From: Sphaerolaimus hirsutus | Taxonomy: Eukaryota > Nematoda > Chromadorea > Monhysterida > Sphaerolaimidae | Length of the DNA: 64,000 nucleotides | NCBI GenBank assembly: GCA_964036195.1 | Contig: OZ038459.1 | Coordinates: 22,875,206 to 22,939,205 of the forward strand | Reading direction: 5' to 3' | Translations under genes and position numbers: made by a program | Shown here: positions 33,852 through 43,647 of the stretch, piece by piece | Position numbering within the stretch: the first letter of the stretch is position 1 | Layout: the number at the start of each line of letters is the position of its first letter | The notes under the pieces: model-generated | The model's input: only the letters and a program-made list of their open reading frames with translations | Told to the model about the DNA's origin: nothing | The model's database searches: none

Positions 33852-36800
33852 TCAACAAAACCTGTCCACTTGTCTATCTGAATTATCATGCACTTTCAGC
33901 GCAAGAATGCCCATATGCATCTCAGACTTTTCAGTATCATAAAAGTTGCGTCTGGCCATTTGCGGTGTACTAAAGTTGTGCGTTACCGTTTTTCTTGGAA
34001 TAGTTTCCGTTCGTATGTGATATTCTAAGGATGTTATGCTGCCATTGTGTGTGCGATAGTTAGTTGATTTTGTCCTGCGTGAAGTGATGTGATAAGTGGT
34101 GATTTTGGTGTATTTAAGTGAGGTTCTAAAAAATTGAGAGAATTTAATTTTTTTTATATAAGAAAATATAACAAATATAATTACCGTATTTCTTCTAATA
34201 GAACGGCGCCGTTCTATTTTTTCATCAACTTTTTACCTGCTGTTCTATTGGAGGTGCCGTTCTATTAGAAGAAATACGGTATATTTATATTTTCTCCAGC
34301 TCTATCCAGAGAGATTTAATTATATATATATTTTCTGAGAATTAATTATTGCAAAAATCGCATTTATATTTATTTGTGAAAAATAATTATTAAATCTATA
34401 AAAACACTTTTCTCGGTGTAAAATGTAAAAAATGCACCTCGGATAAGATCTCTGCGATATAGATGATATGCTTGCAACCTCAAAACTGTCTGTTAAACTT
34501 TCATTTTCAGTAATTGTATGTTTTATATGGGTCACTGATGAACTTCGTTTTCTGATTACTTCCCCTGTCTCTGCGCCTGTGAATGAGATGGATTTAATTA
34601 TTCAAAAAACTCAACGGACTTGATACTTTGAAATCGCTGTTATTTATGCCTCATGTTGGAAGTGTGCCAATGATAATAAAAGCATGTAATTTTGACATCT
34701 TTGCATTGCATGACATGACATCTGAGATTTTACAGGGTATTTTACATGAAATTTTACATTTTACATGACATTTGGATTTGACATGTTATAAGCTATTTTA
34801 CATTAAGTTTTACAATTAGCATGACATCTGAGATTTTACAGCGTATTTTACATGAAATTTTACATTTTACATGACATTTGGATTTGACATTTTATAAGCT
34901 ATTTTACATGAAGTTTTACATTTAGCATGACATTTGACATTTTACAGGGTATTTTACATGAAATTTTACATTTTACATGACAATTGACTCTTTTACAGTG
35001 TAGTCTGCAGCAGGCTCTTTATTCATAGGCACCCACCTTTCTGCAATCGCTTTTCTTTGACCCCATCAAAATAGCCAATCCTCATTTGACCCACTATAAA
35101 AATAACCACGCATCTCCAAACTTTCATAAGTTCCTTAGTGCTTCTTCTGGAGGCGCCCATCCATTCCAGCGCCGTATTTGTGAGCGCTTCGGCGAAAACG
35201 TTCCAAAAATTGATTTTGAAACCTTTGCCCTGGATAGGGGGGGGGGGGTGCTTTTTGGGTTGTGCGAATTGAAATGGGGGTTGGGGAAATTGAGGATTAT
35301 ATGTACCGTATTTCTTCTAATAAAAAGAACGGAATACCTCCAATAGAACGGCAAGTTTTGGCACTTTTTACAGCCACGAAAAGAATAGAACGGCAGTCTC
35401 CAATAGAACGGCACCTCCAGTAGAACGGCAGGTAAAAAGTTGATGAAAAAATAGAACGGCCCCGTTCTATTAGAAGAAATACGGTATGTATTATGTAGTG
35501 ATGGAGTAGCGCTATGGCGCTGGCGCCAAATCACTATGGCGTCATTTTTGCATGATCGTTTTGAGATATGCCTTGGGCTCTTGGTGCTTGGCATCATGCC
35601 ATCCTTTTGGCGGCTTTTAAAAAAGTATCAGTGAAGTTATGGAATGGCGCCATGGCGTTGGCGCTATTTGTGGGTACCAGGTGGCAGTCCCAACCCCTGT
35701 AAAGTGTAAAGTAAAGTGTCAAATGTAAAGTCAAATGCAAAGTGAAGTGTCAATTGTAAAGTCCAGTGCAAAGTAAAGTGTCAATTGTCATGCAAATTTC
35801 AGTAATAAAATCTTTTCTTTTTTGTTTTAATTGACACTTTACTTTGCATTTGACTTTACATTTGACACTTTACTTTACACTTTACAGGGCTTGGGACTGC
35901 CCCCTGGTGGCGCCGCGCCATGGCGCCCTTTTTCTATAGCGCCCTTGGCGACTGGCGCACTGTCCTCAATTGGCCAAATAATGGCGTCAACATGGTTTAG
36001 TGTGAATTTAGAAAAAGACCGTAAAAATGACAAACTGTTTGTTTACGACCCACCAAAAAAAGATTCTCAAAAATCACCTGAAAGTCCACATGCCGCTTTC
36101 CCAATTGCCTCAAAAACGGCACTACCTTTCCAACATCGGTGATATCGTGCAAAATTTTGTCCAAAGTTTTCTGGGGTAGTCCCAGACCCTCTAAAATGCC
36201 CATGCAAATGTAAAATGTCATGCAAAATGTCTTAATTCCTGTAAAAATGTCCTGGAAAATGGCAACATGTGTTTGCCCTTTTTCAGGGCATTTTACATGA
36301 CTTGAGACACTTCTCATGACATTTAACATTTTACAGGGCATTTTACATGGTCTGGGACTGGCACCTGAAAAGCCACCATGTGCCTCTGAAATTTTACATT
36401 CGCCTTAATTTCTGACACGGTCATTCTGTTGAAGCCAAATTCCCCCTTGATTTGGGGGTCCATTTTGAAAATGTGCAAAAAAACTTTGACCCCCACGCTG
36501 TCTGTGGGACCCCTCATTGAAGTGGCTTGGTTCCAGGAATGTAGTAGTATTTGGGCCTGGCGTTCAGTCACTGGAGGGTGGATAATTCTGTAGGGGTTTT
36601 GGGAGGGGATGATAGATGGGTGTTTTTGAATTTGAAGAAGTTTTTTAATTTTTTGAAGGTTTTTTAGGTAATGGTTTTTAAGCATTCGTTTGCATAGATT
36701 TTGTGAAAATTGAGCTTTTCGCGAGATTGTTATTTTTAAAGTCATACAATGTCATACGAAAGTCATACAAAGTCATACGAAAGTCATACAAAATACAAAA

Positions 36801-37461
36801 AACCTGTAAATACAAAATAATACAAAATACTGTAAATACTGAAATACCTATGTAGGTACATTTAATTCAACCAATTAAGGATGTGCAGTTATTTTAACAT
36901 CACATAGGAACTGTGAAGTAAAACCCTCTTTTGGAAAAACAATGTGGCCCCTTCAATTTCACACAAACTTGTCCAAAAACATTCACTTTTCCCTATAAAG
37001 CCAAAGAAGGCATAAAATATGGGGCATGTCTAATACGCACATCTGCCCGTTACGCACATTTGCGCGTTTTTTCACTTGGTACTTTTTCAAGTGATTTTCA
37101 GATATGAGTGAAGTGACAAAAAGTTGCGCAATGACATTAGTGAACTTTTTTTACTTCACTCATATCTGAAAATCACTTGAAAAAGTGTCAGATGAAAAAA
37201 CGGTCAAAAATATCCATTTTTCACCGTTTTTTTCATTTAACAATTTTTCAAGTGATGTTCAAATATGAGTGAAGTGAAAAAAGTTCACTAATGTCATTGC
37301 ACAACTTTTTTTCACTTCACTCATATCTGAAAATCACTTGAAAAAGTGTCAAGTGAAAAAACGGGCAAATGTGCGTAACGGGCAGATGTGCGTATTAGTG
37401 CACCTCCATAAAATAACCACCCAAAAACAAACATTTTTCTCAATTTTTTTGTTCCTTTCAT
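33852..37461 (-). CDS. Globin with long C-terminal extension, haplotype A
   Basis: Haem-binding globin of the nematode type. Exons (minus): 37461-37433 (start, MKGTKKLRK), 36587-36365, 36170-36078, 35229-35037, 34576-34438, 34074-33852 (stop TGA); 900 nt, 299 residues, all phases agree. The globin fold runs from VTERQAQILLHSWN to about YFDGVKEKRLQK: KVFLHIFKMDPQIKGEFGF, NVKFQRHMVAFQ (His79, distal E7 position), KTLDKILHDI, VVPFLRQLGKRH (His111, proximal F8), WNVFAEALTNTALEW. Residues 180-299 are a Ser/Thr-rich tail without similarity I recognise. The tail exons are tied to the globin by matching phase and by conservation in both haplotypes. The first exon is the least certain; the open frame continues upstream without ATG. 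The intron 36171-36364 coincides exactly with an AGTCCCA-ended element. A CCGTATTT element begins 8 bp after the stop codon. Confidence 0.83.
34184..34279. mobile_element. CCGTATTT element, word AATAGAACGGC (short form), haplotype A
   Basis: CCGTATTTCTTCTAATAGAA at the left, exact inverse at the right, TA on both sides, 96 bp. In haplotype B the same insertion (54716-54873) has extra copies of the word TTCTATTGGAGGTGCCG. Confidence 0.8.
35306..35484. mobile_element. CCGTATTT element, word AATAGAACGGC, haplotype A
   Basis: CCGTATTTCTTCTAATAAAA at the left, TTCTATTAGAAGAAATACGG at the right, TA on both sides; interior CTCCAATAGAACGGCA in four or five copies. In haplotype B the matching place holds a TCGAAATACCCCC element (56285-56822). 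Confidence 0.8.
35681..35904 (+). mobile_element. Introner-like element, haplotype A insertion
   Basis: GTGGCAGTCCCAACCCCTGT at the left, ACAGGGCTTGGGACTGCCCC at the right. Flanks CCAG/GTGG and CCTG/GTGG; haplotype B has the unoccupied site CATCACGTGGCG at about 57,007. Nearly the same interior as 7269-7463 and 33596-33821. It is in the globin intron 35230-36077. Confidence 0.75.
36171..36364 (-). mobile_element. Introner-like element that is exactly a globin intron, haplotype A
   Basis: Minus strand: starts GTGCCAGTCCCAGACCATGT directly after exon base 36365 (CAG) and ends GAGGGTCTGGGACTACCCCA + G directly before exon base 36170. Inverted ends AGTCCCAGACC are 1-4 bases from the splice sites; interior words GTAAAATG and CATTTTACA. 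The haplotype B equivalent is 57264-57455. Confidence 0.8.
37030..37398. mobile_element. CTAATACGCACATC inverted-repeat element, haplotype A
   Basis: Ends CTAATACGCACATCTGCCCG and its exact inverse. Interior arms TTTTTCAAGTGATTTTCAGA and ATGAGTGAAGTGA occur four times in alternating direction, giving a nested hairpin. Absent from haplotype B, where flanking sequence GGCATAAAAT/AACCACCC is continuous (about 58,537-58,552). Confidence 0.8.
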
Positions 37462-37661
37462 TAGTCCAGTGTTTGCACAATAAACACCAGGTTCATGTGT
37501 TTGCTTCAAAAGACTATTGCTACTTGAGCATCTCTGTTTCAATGCAGTTGGACTTTTTGAGTGTGCATTTGATTGTGATTGGTTGTGGCCAAAATTCTGG
37601 GCCCAATCCTAGACCCTGTAAAATGCCCTGTAAAATGTCTAATTTAATGTGTCTAAAGTTA

Positions 37662-37924
37662 CCGTATTTCCTCGAAATATCCCCCCCCCCTCGAAATACC
37701 CCCTCAAAATGGGCACTATGAATTTGTGGTCCGGGAAATGCATAACAGACGTTCAAAACACTTACTGTGTTACGTTAGAACATTGTTTATACCATCTACA
37801 TCTGTATATAAGGCTGTAAAAACTTATAAATGGTGGTTATTGTTACATTTTTCACGTTTTTCTCTCAAAATTTTCACTCTGAAAAAATAACCCCCCCCCC
37901 CGGGGGTAATTCGAGGAAATACGG
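37662..37924. mobile_element. CCGTATTT element, word TCGAAATACCCCC
   Basis: 263 bp with TA on both sides; CCGTATTTCCTCGAAATATC at the left and GAGGAAATACGG at the right. The middle is the unoccupied form of the nested insertion in 19059-20363. Confidence 0.8.
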
Positions 37925-37930
37925 TATGTA

Positions 37931-38484
37931 CAGGGGTGGGCATCTTCAGTTACCGCTGGAAAAACGCGATAGCTTGAGCTACAGTTGAGCTATCACAATG
38001 AAATTTTAACACAATAGAGTAGACTCCATAGGACACCTATGCTGAAGTTTGCAACCGAAACGGCTACAGTTTGGAGGAGTTGTGGAACACACAGTTTTTA
38101 GTGTAATTTTGTGACTTCACCCCCCTTATCTCGGGACTGGGGGACTATTCGAGTAAAAAAAGAATTTGGTAGTAGACGCGACCACAACATACTCAAAGGG
38201 CATCAAAATCGGCCGATGTACGACAGAATGGGACGACACCAACGACCGATGCCCCCCCCCTCAAATGCCACCCTCGATTTATCCTATGGGTGACGCCAAG
38301 TCACAAAATTACACTAAAAACCGTGTGTTCCACAACTCACCCAAAATGTGGCCGTTTGGGTTGCAAACTTCAGAATAGGTGTCCTATGGAGTCTACTCCA
38401 TTGTGTTAAAATTTCATTCTGATAGCTCAACCGTAGCTCAATCTATCGCATTTTCCCAGCGGTAACTGAAGATGCCCACCCCTG
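37931..38484. mobile_element. CAGGGGTGGGCATC inverted-repeat element
   Basis: Ends CAGGGGTGGGCATCTTCAGT and the exact inverse, TA on both sides, inverted arms of about 190 bp covering TACCGCTGG, GATAGCT..., GTCCTATGGAGTCTACTC. Unlike its neighbours it has long unique arms and no short words. An AGTCCC-type relative follows at 38,487-38,652. Confidence 0.75.
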
Positions 38485-38808
38485 TATAATGCCCTGGAAA
38501 CGTACGTTTGAAATTGCAGTGCATTTCACATGGCTTTTGACAGTTTGCGTGACATTTCACATTTTACATGTCATTTTACATGTTTTTAGACACTTTGCAT
38601 GACATTTGACATTTTACAGGGTATTTTACAGTGTCTGGGATTGGCACCTGTGTTGATTTTTGTATAAATGGTTGCCTTGTAGATGTTAGTGTCGCTATTT
38701 GGCTCGAGGAAGAATGGTTTTGACCCATTTCTCCTTGTTGATAGAAATTTCTGCGGGTTTATTTTTTTTATTTGGTATTTACATAAATTTTTTAAAATGG
38801 TCACGAAC

Positions 38809-39146
38809 AGGGTTGGTTTTAGTAAAATTATTTTTACTAAAATTATAGTAAAATTGTATAAAAATTGTATTTTATTTTTATTTTATTTTTACATTTTTCA
38901 TTTTATTTTTATTTTATTCTTAAATTTTCCATTTTATTTTTATTTTATTTTTATTTTTTATTTCAGATCGTGACCAGAATTGATTTTTGTAAAATTATTT
39001 TTACTCAAATTGTAGTAAAATTGTATAAAAATTGTATTTTATTTTTATTTTATTCTTAAATTTTCCATTTTATTTTTATTTTATTCTTCAATTTTCCATT
39101 TTATTTTTATTTTATTTTTATTTTTTTCTGAGATTTTGCCAACCCT
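38809..39146. mobile_element. TTTTA-word element with AGGGTTGG ends
   Basis: AGGGTTGGTTTTAGTAAAAT at the left, TTTTGCCAACCCT at the right; interior is (A)TTTTATTTTTATTTTA. Flanks GGTCACGAAC and GGTCACGAAT form a 9-10 bp target duplication. Same end type as the GGGATC elements. Confidence 0.75.
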
Positions 39147-39228
39147 GGTCACGAATGTAAATTTGCACTTCCAACAGGAGTAGTGATGGAATTGTTTCAT
39201 CGCGTTGAATTCCTGTAATGTGCCTACA

Positions 39229-39450
39229 CACACTAGTTTTCACCGTGACTGCGTGTGAAAACTGGAATTTTTTCAAATGCAATTAATGAACACGTTGAAT
39301 GATTTGATTTTATTGAAATTGGAATTTAATTTAATCAAAGTTAAAAATCGAAAATGTCAAAACTAAAACACATATAGCATACAATAAGAGTAGGCTGGAT
39401 GTCGCCATGTGGCCATTTCAGTTTTCACATGTGTCACGGTGAAAACTAGT
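39229..39450. mobile_element. TAGTTTTCACCGTGAC inverted-repeat element
   Basis: TTTTCACCGTGAC at the left and GTCACGGTGAAAA at the right, with AGTTTTCACA/TGTGAAAACT repeated inward. It abuts the CACAGCAAAAA element at 39451. Confidence 0.6.
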
Positions 39451-39857
39451 CACAGCAAAAAGTGGATCCGTGAAGCCTGTGGAAGCGGGCTGGATGCGCG
39501 TGAAACGGCGCGCTTCCACACGCTTCCACACGCTTCCACCAACATCACGAGATTCTGGGTGAAGTGTCTTCCACACGCTTCCACCAACATCACGAGATTC
39601 TGGGTGAAGTGTCTTCCACACGCTTCACGCGCATCCAAACATGTGGAAGACACTTCACGGCGCTGGCACTTCCACACGCTTCCCCCGTGTATACATTTGC
39701 GTGGGAGCGCCATATAAAGAAGCGTGAAGTGCCTTCACACAGATTTTTGTGATGTGTGTGGAAGCACTGGCATGCTGGGTGAAGCGTTTGGGAAGTGTTG
39801 GCGTGAAGACACTTCCCGGCGCTTCACCGCGCATCCACACACCCATTTTTTGCTGTG
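39451..39857. mobile_element. CACAGCAAAAA element, word CTTCCACACGCTTCAC
   Basis: CACAGCAAAAAGTGGATCCG at the left, CCCATTTTTTGCTGTG at the right. The interior repeats CTTCCACACGCTTC, GTGAAGTGTCTTCCACACGC and CACCAACATCACGAGATTCT. Other copies: 55603-55972 and 57955-58317. Confidence 0.75.
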
Positions 39858-40930
39858 AGTGTGTGCAGAGCCAATGGCGCGAGCGCCAAGATTTGTCTGG
39901 CGCAATTTTTCTGTCACTACCTAAAGCAATTGCGTAGCTAAAGCTCTTTGCATCAAAGCATGTTTTTTCAACCGAAATTTCAAAAACTGATAAATCAGGT
40001 TTGAACCCGTTTGAGTTTTCAAGAATGGGTGTCAGTGAATTATAGTTGACGGATATTAAAAATGACTCATTCTAGAAAACTCTAATGCGTTCAAAGCCGA
40101 TTTATGTGTTTTCGAAATTTTGGTTGGAAATCTAGTGTGTGTGGGATGTGGGAATATTTTTGAATAAAAAATTTCGCTCTAAAATGACCTTTCTCCAACG
40201 AATTTTTGCCGAGCTCAAAGGAATACCCACTTTAAACTACTTGTGATCTGTTTTAGTAGAAAATCATCAGTATATCAGGAAATGAGTGGGAATTTCGGGG
40301 AGAAAAATACTAATTAGAGTGGATTTGAATAAATATTTCATGCGTAAACAGTTTACCTAAACATCGTATCGTATTTATTTAAATAAAATCCCCTCGGAAT
40401 ACCCACGGTCTGGAAAAATTTACATGATGTATGCAATGCACATGTCGTTTTAATTGCTGCCAATTTGCATCGCAGCTACACATAGACTAGTTTGCTTGTA
40501 TGTTGATCCGCTCTACCCTTAAATTTATTAATTAATTAGATACCGTATTTCTTCTATAGAACGGCGGCCTCCAATAGAATGATAGGTAGAACTACCGGTA
40601 GATTTATTACCAGTTTTGAGTATGTGAAAGAGTATTCTTTACTATGATCCTTTACGAAAATTATTGACGAAAAAAACCCTCGAATAAGCCCCCCTTCGAA
40701 TAAGCCACACTCGAAAAATCCCACTCGAATGGACACCCCTCAAAATTAGCTGAAAATAAATGATGATTTAAAAAGATCTGAAAAAAAGGATTTAGAAAAT
40801 ATTCTATTGCAAAAGATTGATGACAAAATGTATGAATAATGATTTTAAACAGGCTTGGCAGGGATTTTTTATTTCCTATTGATCCACCCACACTATAAAT
40901 ACAGTCATCAAGATTTCGGATTTGTGGATG

Positions 40931-41491
40931 TACCGGCCGTAAAGTAAACCCGGCCGTAAAGCAGAGGGTGCTACTTTAGGCCTGGCATCATTACCGCAGA
41001 GTTGTTAAAAGTACTGAACTTCTTTCAAAGTAAACGTAAACGTAAAGTATTTTATTTTTAGTCACACCTGAGTACAGAAAACGTAAAGTAAAATTTTTCT
41101 AATTTTACGCTGTGTAAAAGGTGAGTAAAGTAAGTATCTGTAAATACTCGTTTTCTGTACTCGCGTACTTTCAAATAGTACGCGAGTAACTGAGTACCGG
41201 TATTTTATCAGGGAGGAAACGTAAACGTATTTACGCAGCACTCGAGTATACGTATTTATCGAGTCAATGTAAATACGTTTGTATACAACTATGCATTACG
41301 GCCGGATTTACTTTACGGCCGGGTTTACTTTACGGCCGGGTTTACTTTACGGCCGGGTTTACTTTACGGCCGGGTTTACTTTACGGCCGGGTTTACTTTA
41401 CGGCCGGGTTTACTTTACGGCCGGGTTTACTTTACGGCCGGGTTTACTTTACGGCCGGGTTTACTTTACGGCCGGGTTTACTTTACGGCCG
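40931..41491. mobile_element. GGCCGTAAAGTAAACCC element with 17 bp tandem array
   Basis: The right part (about 41,296-41,491) is a tandem array of the 17 bp unit TTTACTTTACGGCCGGG, about 11 nearly perfect copies; the left end (40931-40960) holds two inverse copies. Inside lies an AGAGTTG...CAACTAT element with GTAAACGTAAAC words (about 40,998-41,289). Confidence 0.7.
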
Positions 41492-42341
41492 AGATCTCGC
41501 CTTCCGATTTTAACATACACTCGTCTGAAAGCAAAGCATGCGCCCGAATATTATCATTATCATCTTATGATGTAAACAATAAACATTTGTAGACATCAAC
41601 AAATGTTAAAAGCATCATCACACTTCACAGAAGCAATGAAAATTAAGTGTCACGATATAAAATAAACCATTGAATCGCATACGAAAGTTGAAATTTCATA
41701 ATTAACCTAAATTTAGTTGAATTTAGTTGACATGAATTTTGATGTCAACTAGCGTGTCCACGTGTGTCCTTTCGCACATTTTTACATTTATATCGTACAC
41801 TCCCATTGTACATTCCTAATAGCATTGAAAAATGGGTAATATCTATTAAGAAGTCATAAATACCTAAATGTAATTCAAGAAAATTTCTCGAAAATAAAAT
41901 ATACCTAATTTTATCTATCTGAAAATATGCACAGAAAATATACGAAAATATGAATGAGATATGTTTATATTTTCTTCTTGCAAATATAATTAGGTAAATT
42001 TTTATTTAACCCTTTAACTTTAAACCTTTAACCTTTCTGTAGAACATATAACTAAATATACCTAAGTTTTTCAAAATATTGCCTGGTATTTAAAAAAATC
42101 TCCCAAGATATTCTTCAGTGCTAATTTCTACCGTAAATACTTTACCATTACCAATGGTAGGTGTTTTCCTACCACGCCATGACTTCATCATATCAGCTAA
42201 TATCACCCACACAGTTTTGAAATGACACGAGTTTCATTCAATTTAACACATTGATTGCATGCAAGGGGAGAACAGACTATGGGTATACTCGGCAGACAAC
42301 ACACTCAGTATGGAAACCTACCATAACCCATCTGAATAATG
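41492..42341. other. No gene or repeat recognised
   Basis: AT-rich sequence up to the gap; no convincing frame, hairpin or word repeat. Confidence 0.4.
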
Positions 42342-42541
42342 NNNNNNNNNNNNNNNNNNNNNNNNNNNNNNNNNNNNNNNNNNNNNNNNNNNNNNNNNNN
42401 NNNNNNNNNNNNNNNNNNNNNNNNNNNNNNNNNNNNNNNNNNNNNNNNNNNNNNNNNNNNNNNNNNNNNNNNNNNNNNNNNNNNNNNNNNNNNNNNNNNN
42501 NNNNNNNNNNNNNNNNNNNNNNNNNNNNNNNNNNNNNNNNN
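42342..42541. other. Assembly gap, 200 N
   Basis: Placeholder gap. Its right edge starts inside an AGCTATCTATC-word repeat, the same family that ends contig 1. Confidence 0.99.
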
Positions 42542-43610
42542 GAGCGATTTTTGAGAAAATTTGCCCCAATTTTCGCTTAAAAATCGTTAATTTTCATACA
42601 TTTTATAGTTTTTCACCTTCAAAATTGCGGCTTTCACCTATACACATGTTTTATTTAGCCTATTTTAGCTACTTTTAACCTGTTTTTAGCGATTTTTTTC
42701 CCGTTTCTGCCTACTATGCACTGAAAAGACTATATAATTTGCCTCCGCGAGTCCCCCCCCCCCCAAGCCCCCCAGAAGAATTTCAGCTATCTATCCCTCC
42801 GGAGGAGCGATTTGCTATCTATCTATAGTTTTTTTCAACTCGATGTTTTTTTTTAAAGCTGCCAGATATGACCTTGTGTCAACATATATAGGTATATCAG
42901 ACAGTGGCAATACTCTGTGATGTTATATATGACCATATAATGGCTGTTGAGCCATGGGATAGCATTATAAGTGGTGATTTGTGTCAAAAATATCCATTTT
43001 TTGTCAATATTTTCGTATATCGCCTTATAGTCGAATGTTCGTGACTTCAGGTAAAGTTTGGCACGGAATAGTGATGAAACAAGGCAAAAGTTATTTTTGT
43101 TTGTACTCAAAATAATACGCGTTCTCACTCGCGTACTACATAAATACATTTACGTTTACTCCAGAACAAAATACCAGTTCTCATTTACTCGTGTACTTTC
43201 TGAAAGTATGCGAGTACAGAAAACGTATATGTTTGCTTTTAAACTTTTTTAAATACCAGTATTATTATAACAACTCTGATTGCTGCATTCTACCATGAAA
43301 TGATAAGCTGTGATATGCTCCTGTGGTATGAAATATCCAACCAATGTATTTACACATGTAAACTTGGGTATATTGTTTTTCTGTTGTTCAGGCGATTATT
43401 ACCCGATACCCGGTTATTTTATTACTCGGAACCGAAATTTTGATCATTTTAGAACCGAAAGAACCGAACCGGAACCGAGTTTAAGAACCGAACCGAGAAC
43501 CGGAACCGAAAATTTTCAGGAACCGAGAACCGATACCCGTACCGAAATCTTTTGGAACCGAGAACCGGAACCGAAAATTTTGAAATTCCCAACCCTACCC
43601 CTGGCACTGA
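42542..43610. repeat. Repeat-filled intron/contig start
   Basis: 42,542-42,830 is the right part of an AGCTATCTATC-word element. 43,070-43,275 has CGAGTA/AAACGTA words and ends ACAACTCTG. 43,428-43,590 repeats GAACCGA and ends CCCAACCCTA, like the AGGGTT-ended group. All lie 3' of prolyl oligopeptidase exon 4 on the minus strand, so probably within its intron 4. Confidence 0.6.
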
Positions 43611-43647
43611 CCCAAGCTTAAAAATCGAGTTTCATCCAAAATCTAAC

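Noticed and set aside
41279..41575. Frame with YFTAGFTLRPGLLYGRV repeats
   Set aside because: A 17 bp tandem unit read in three phases; no gene signals.
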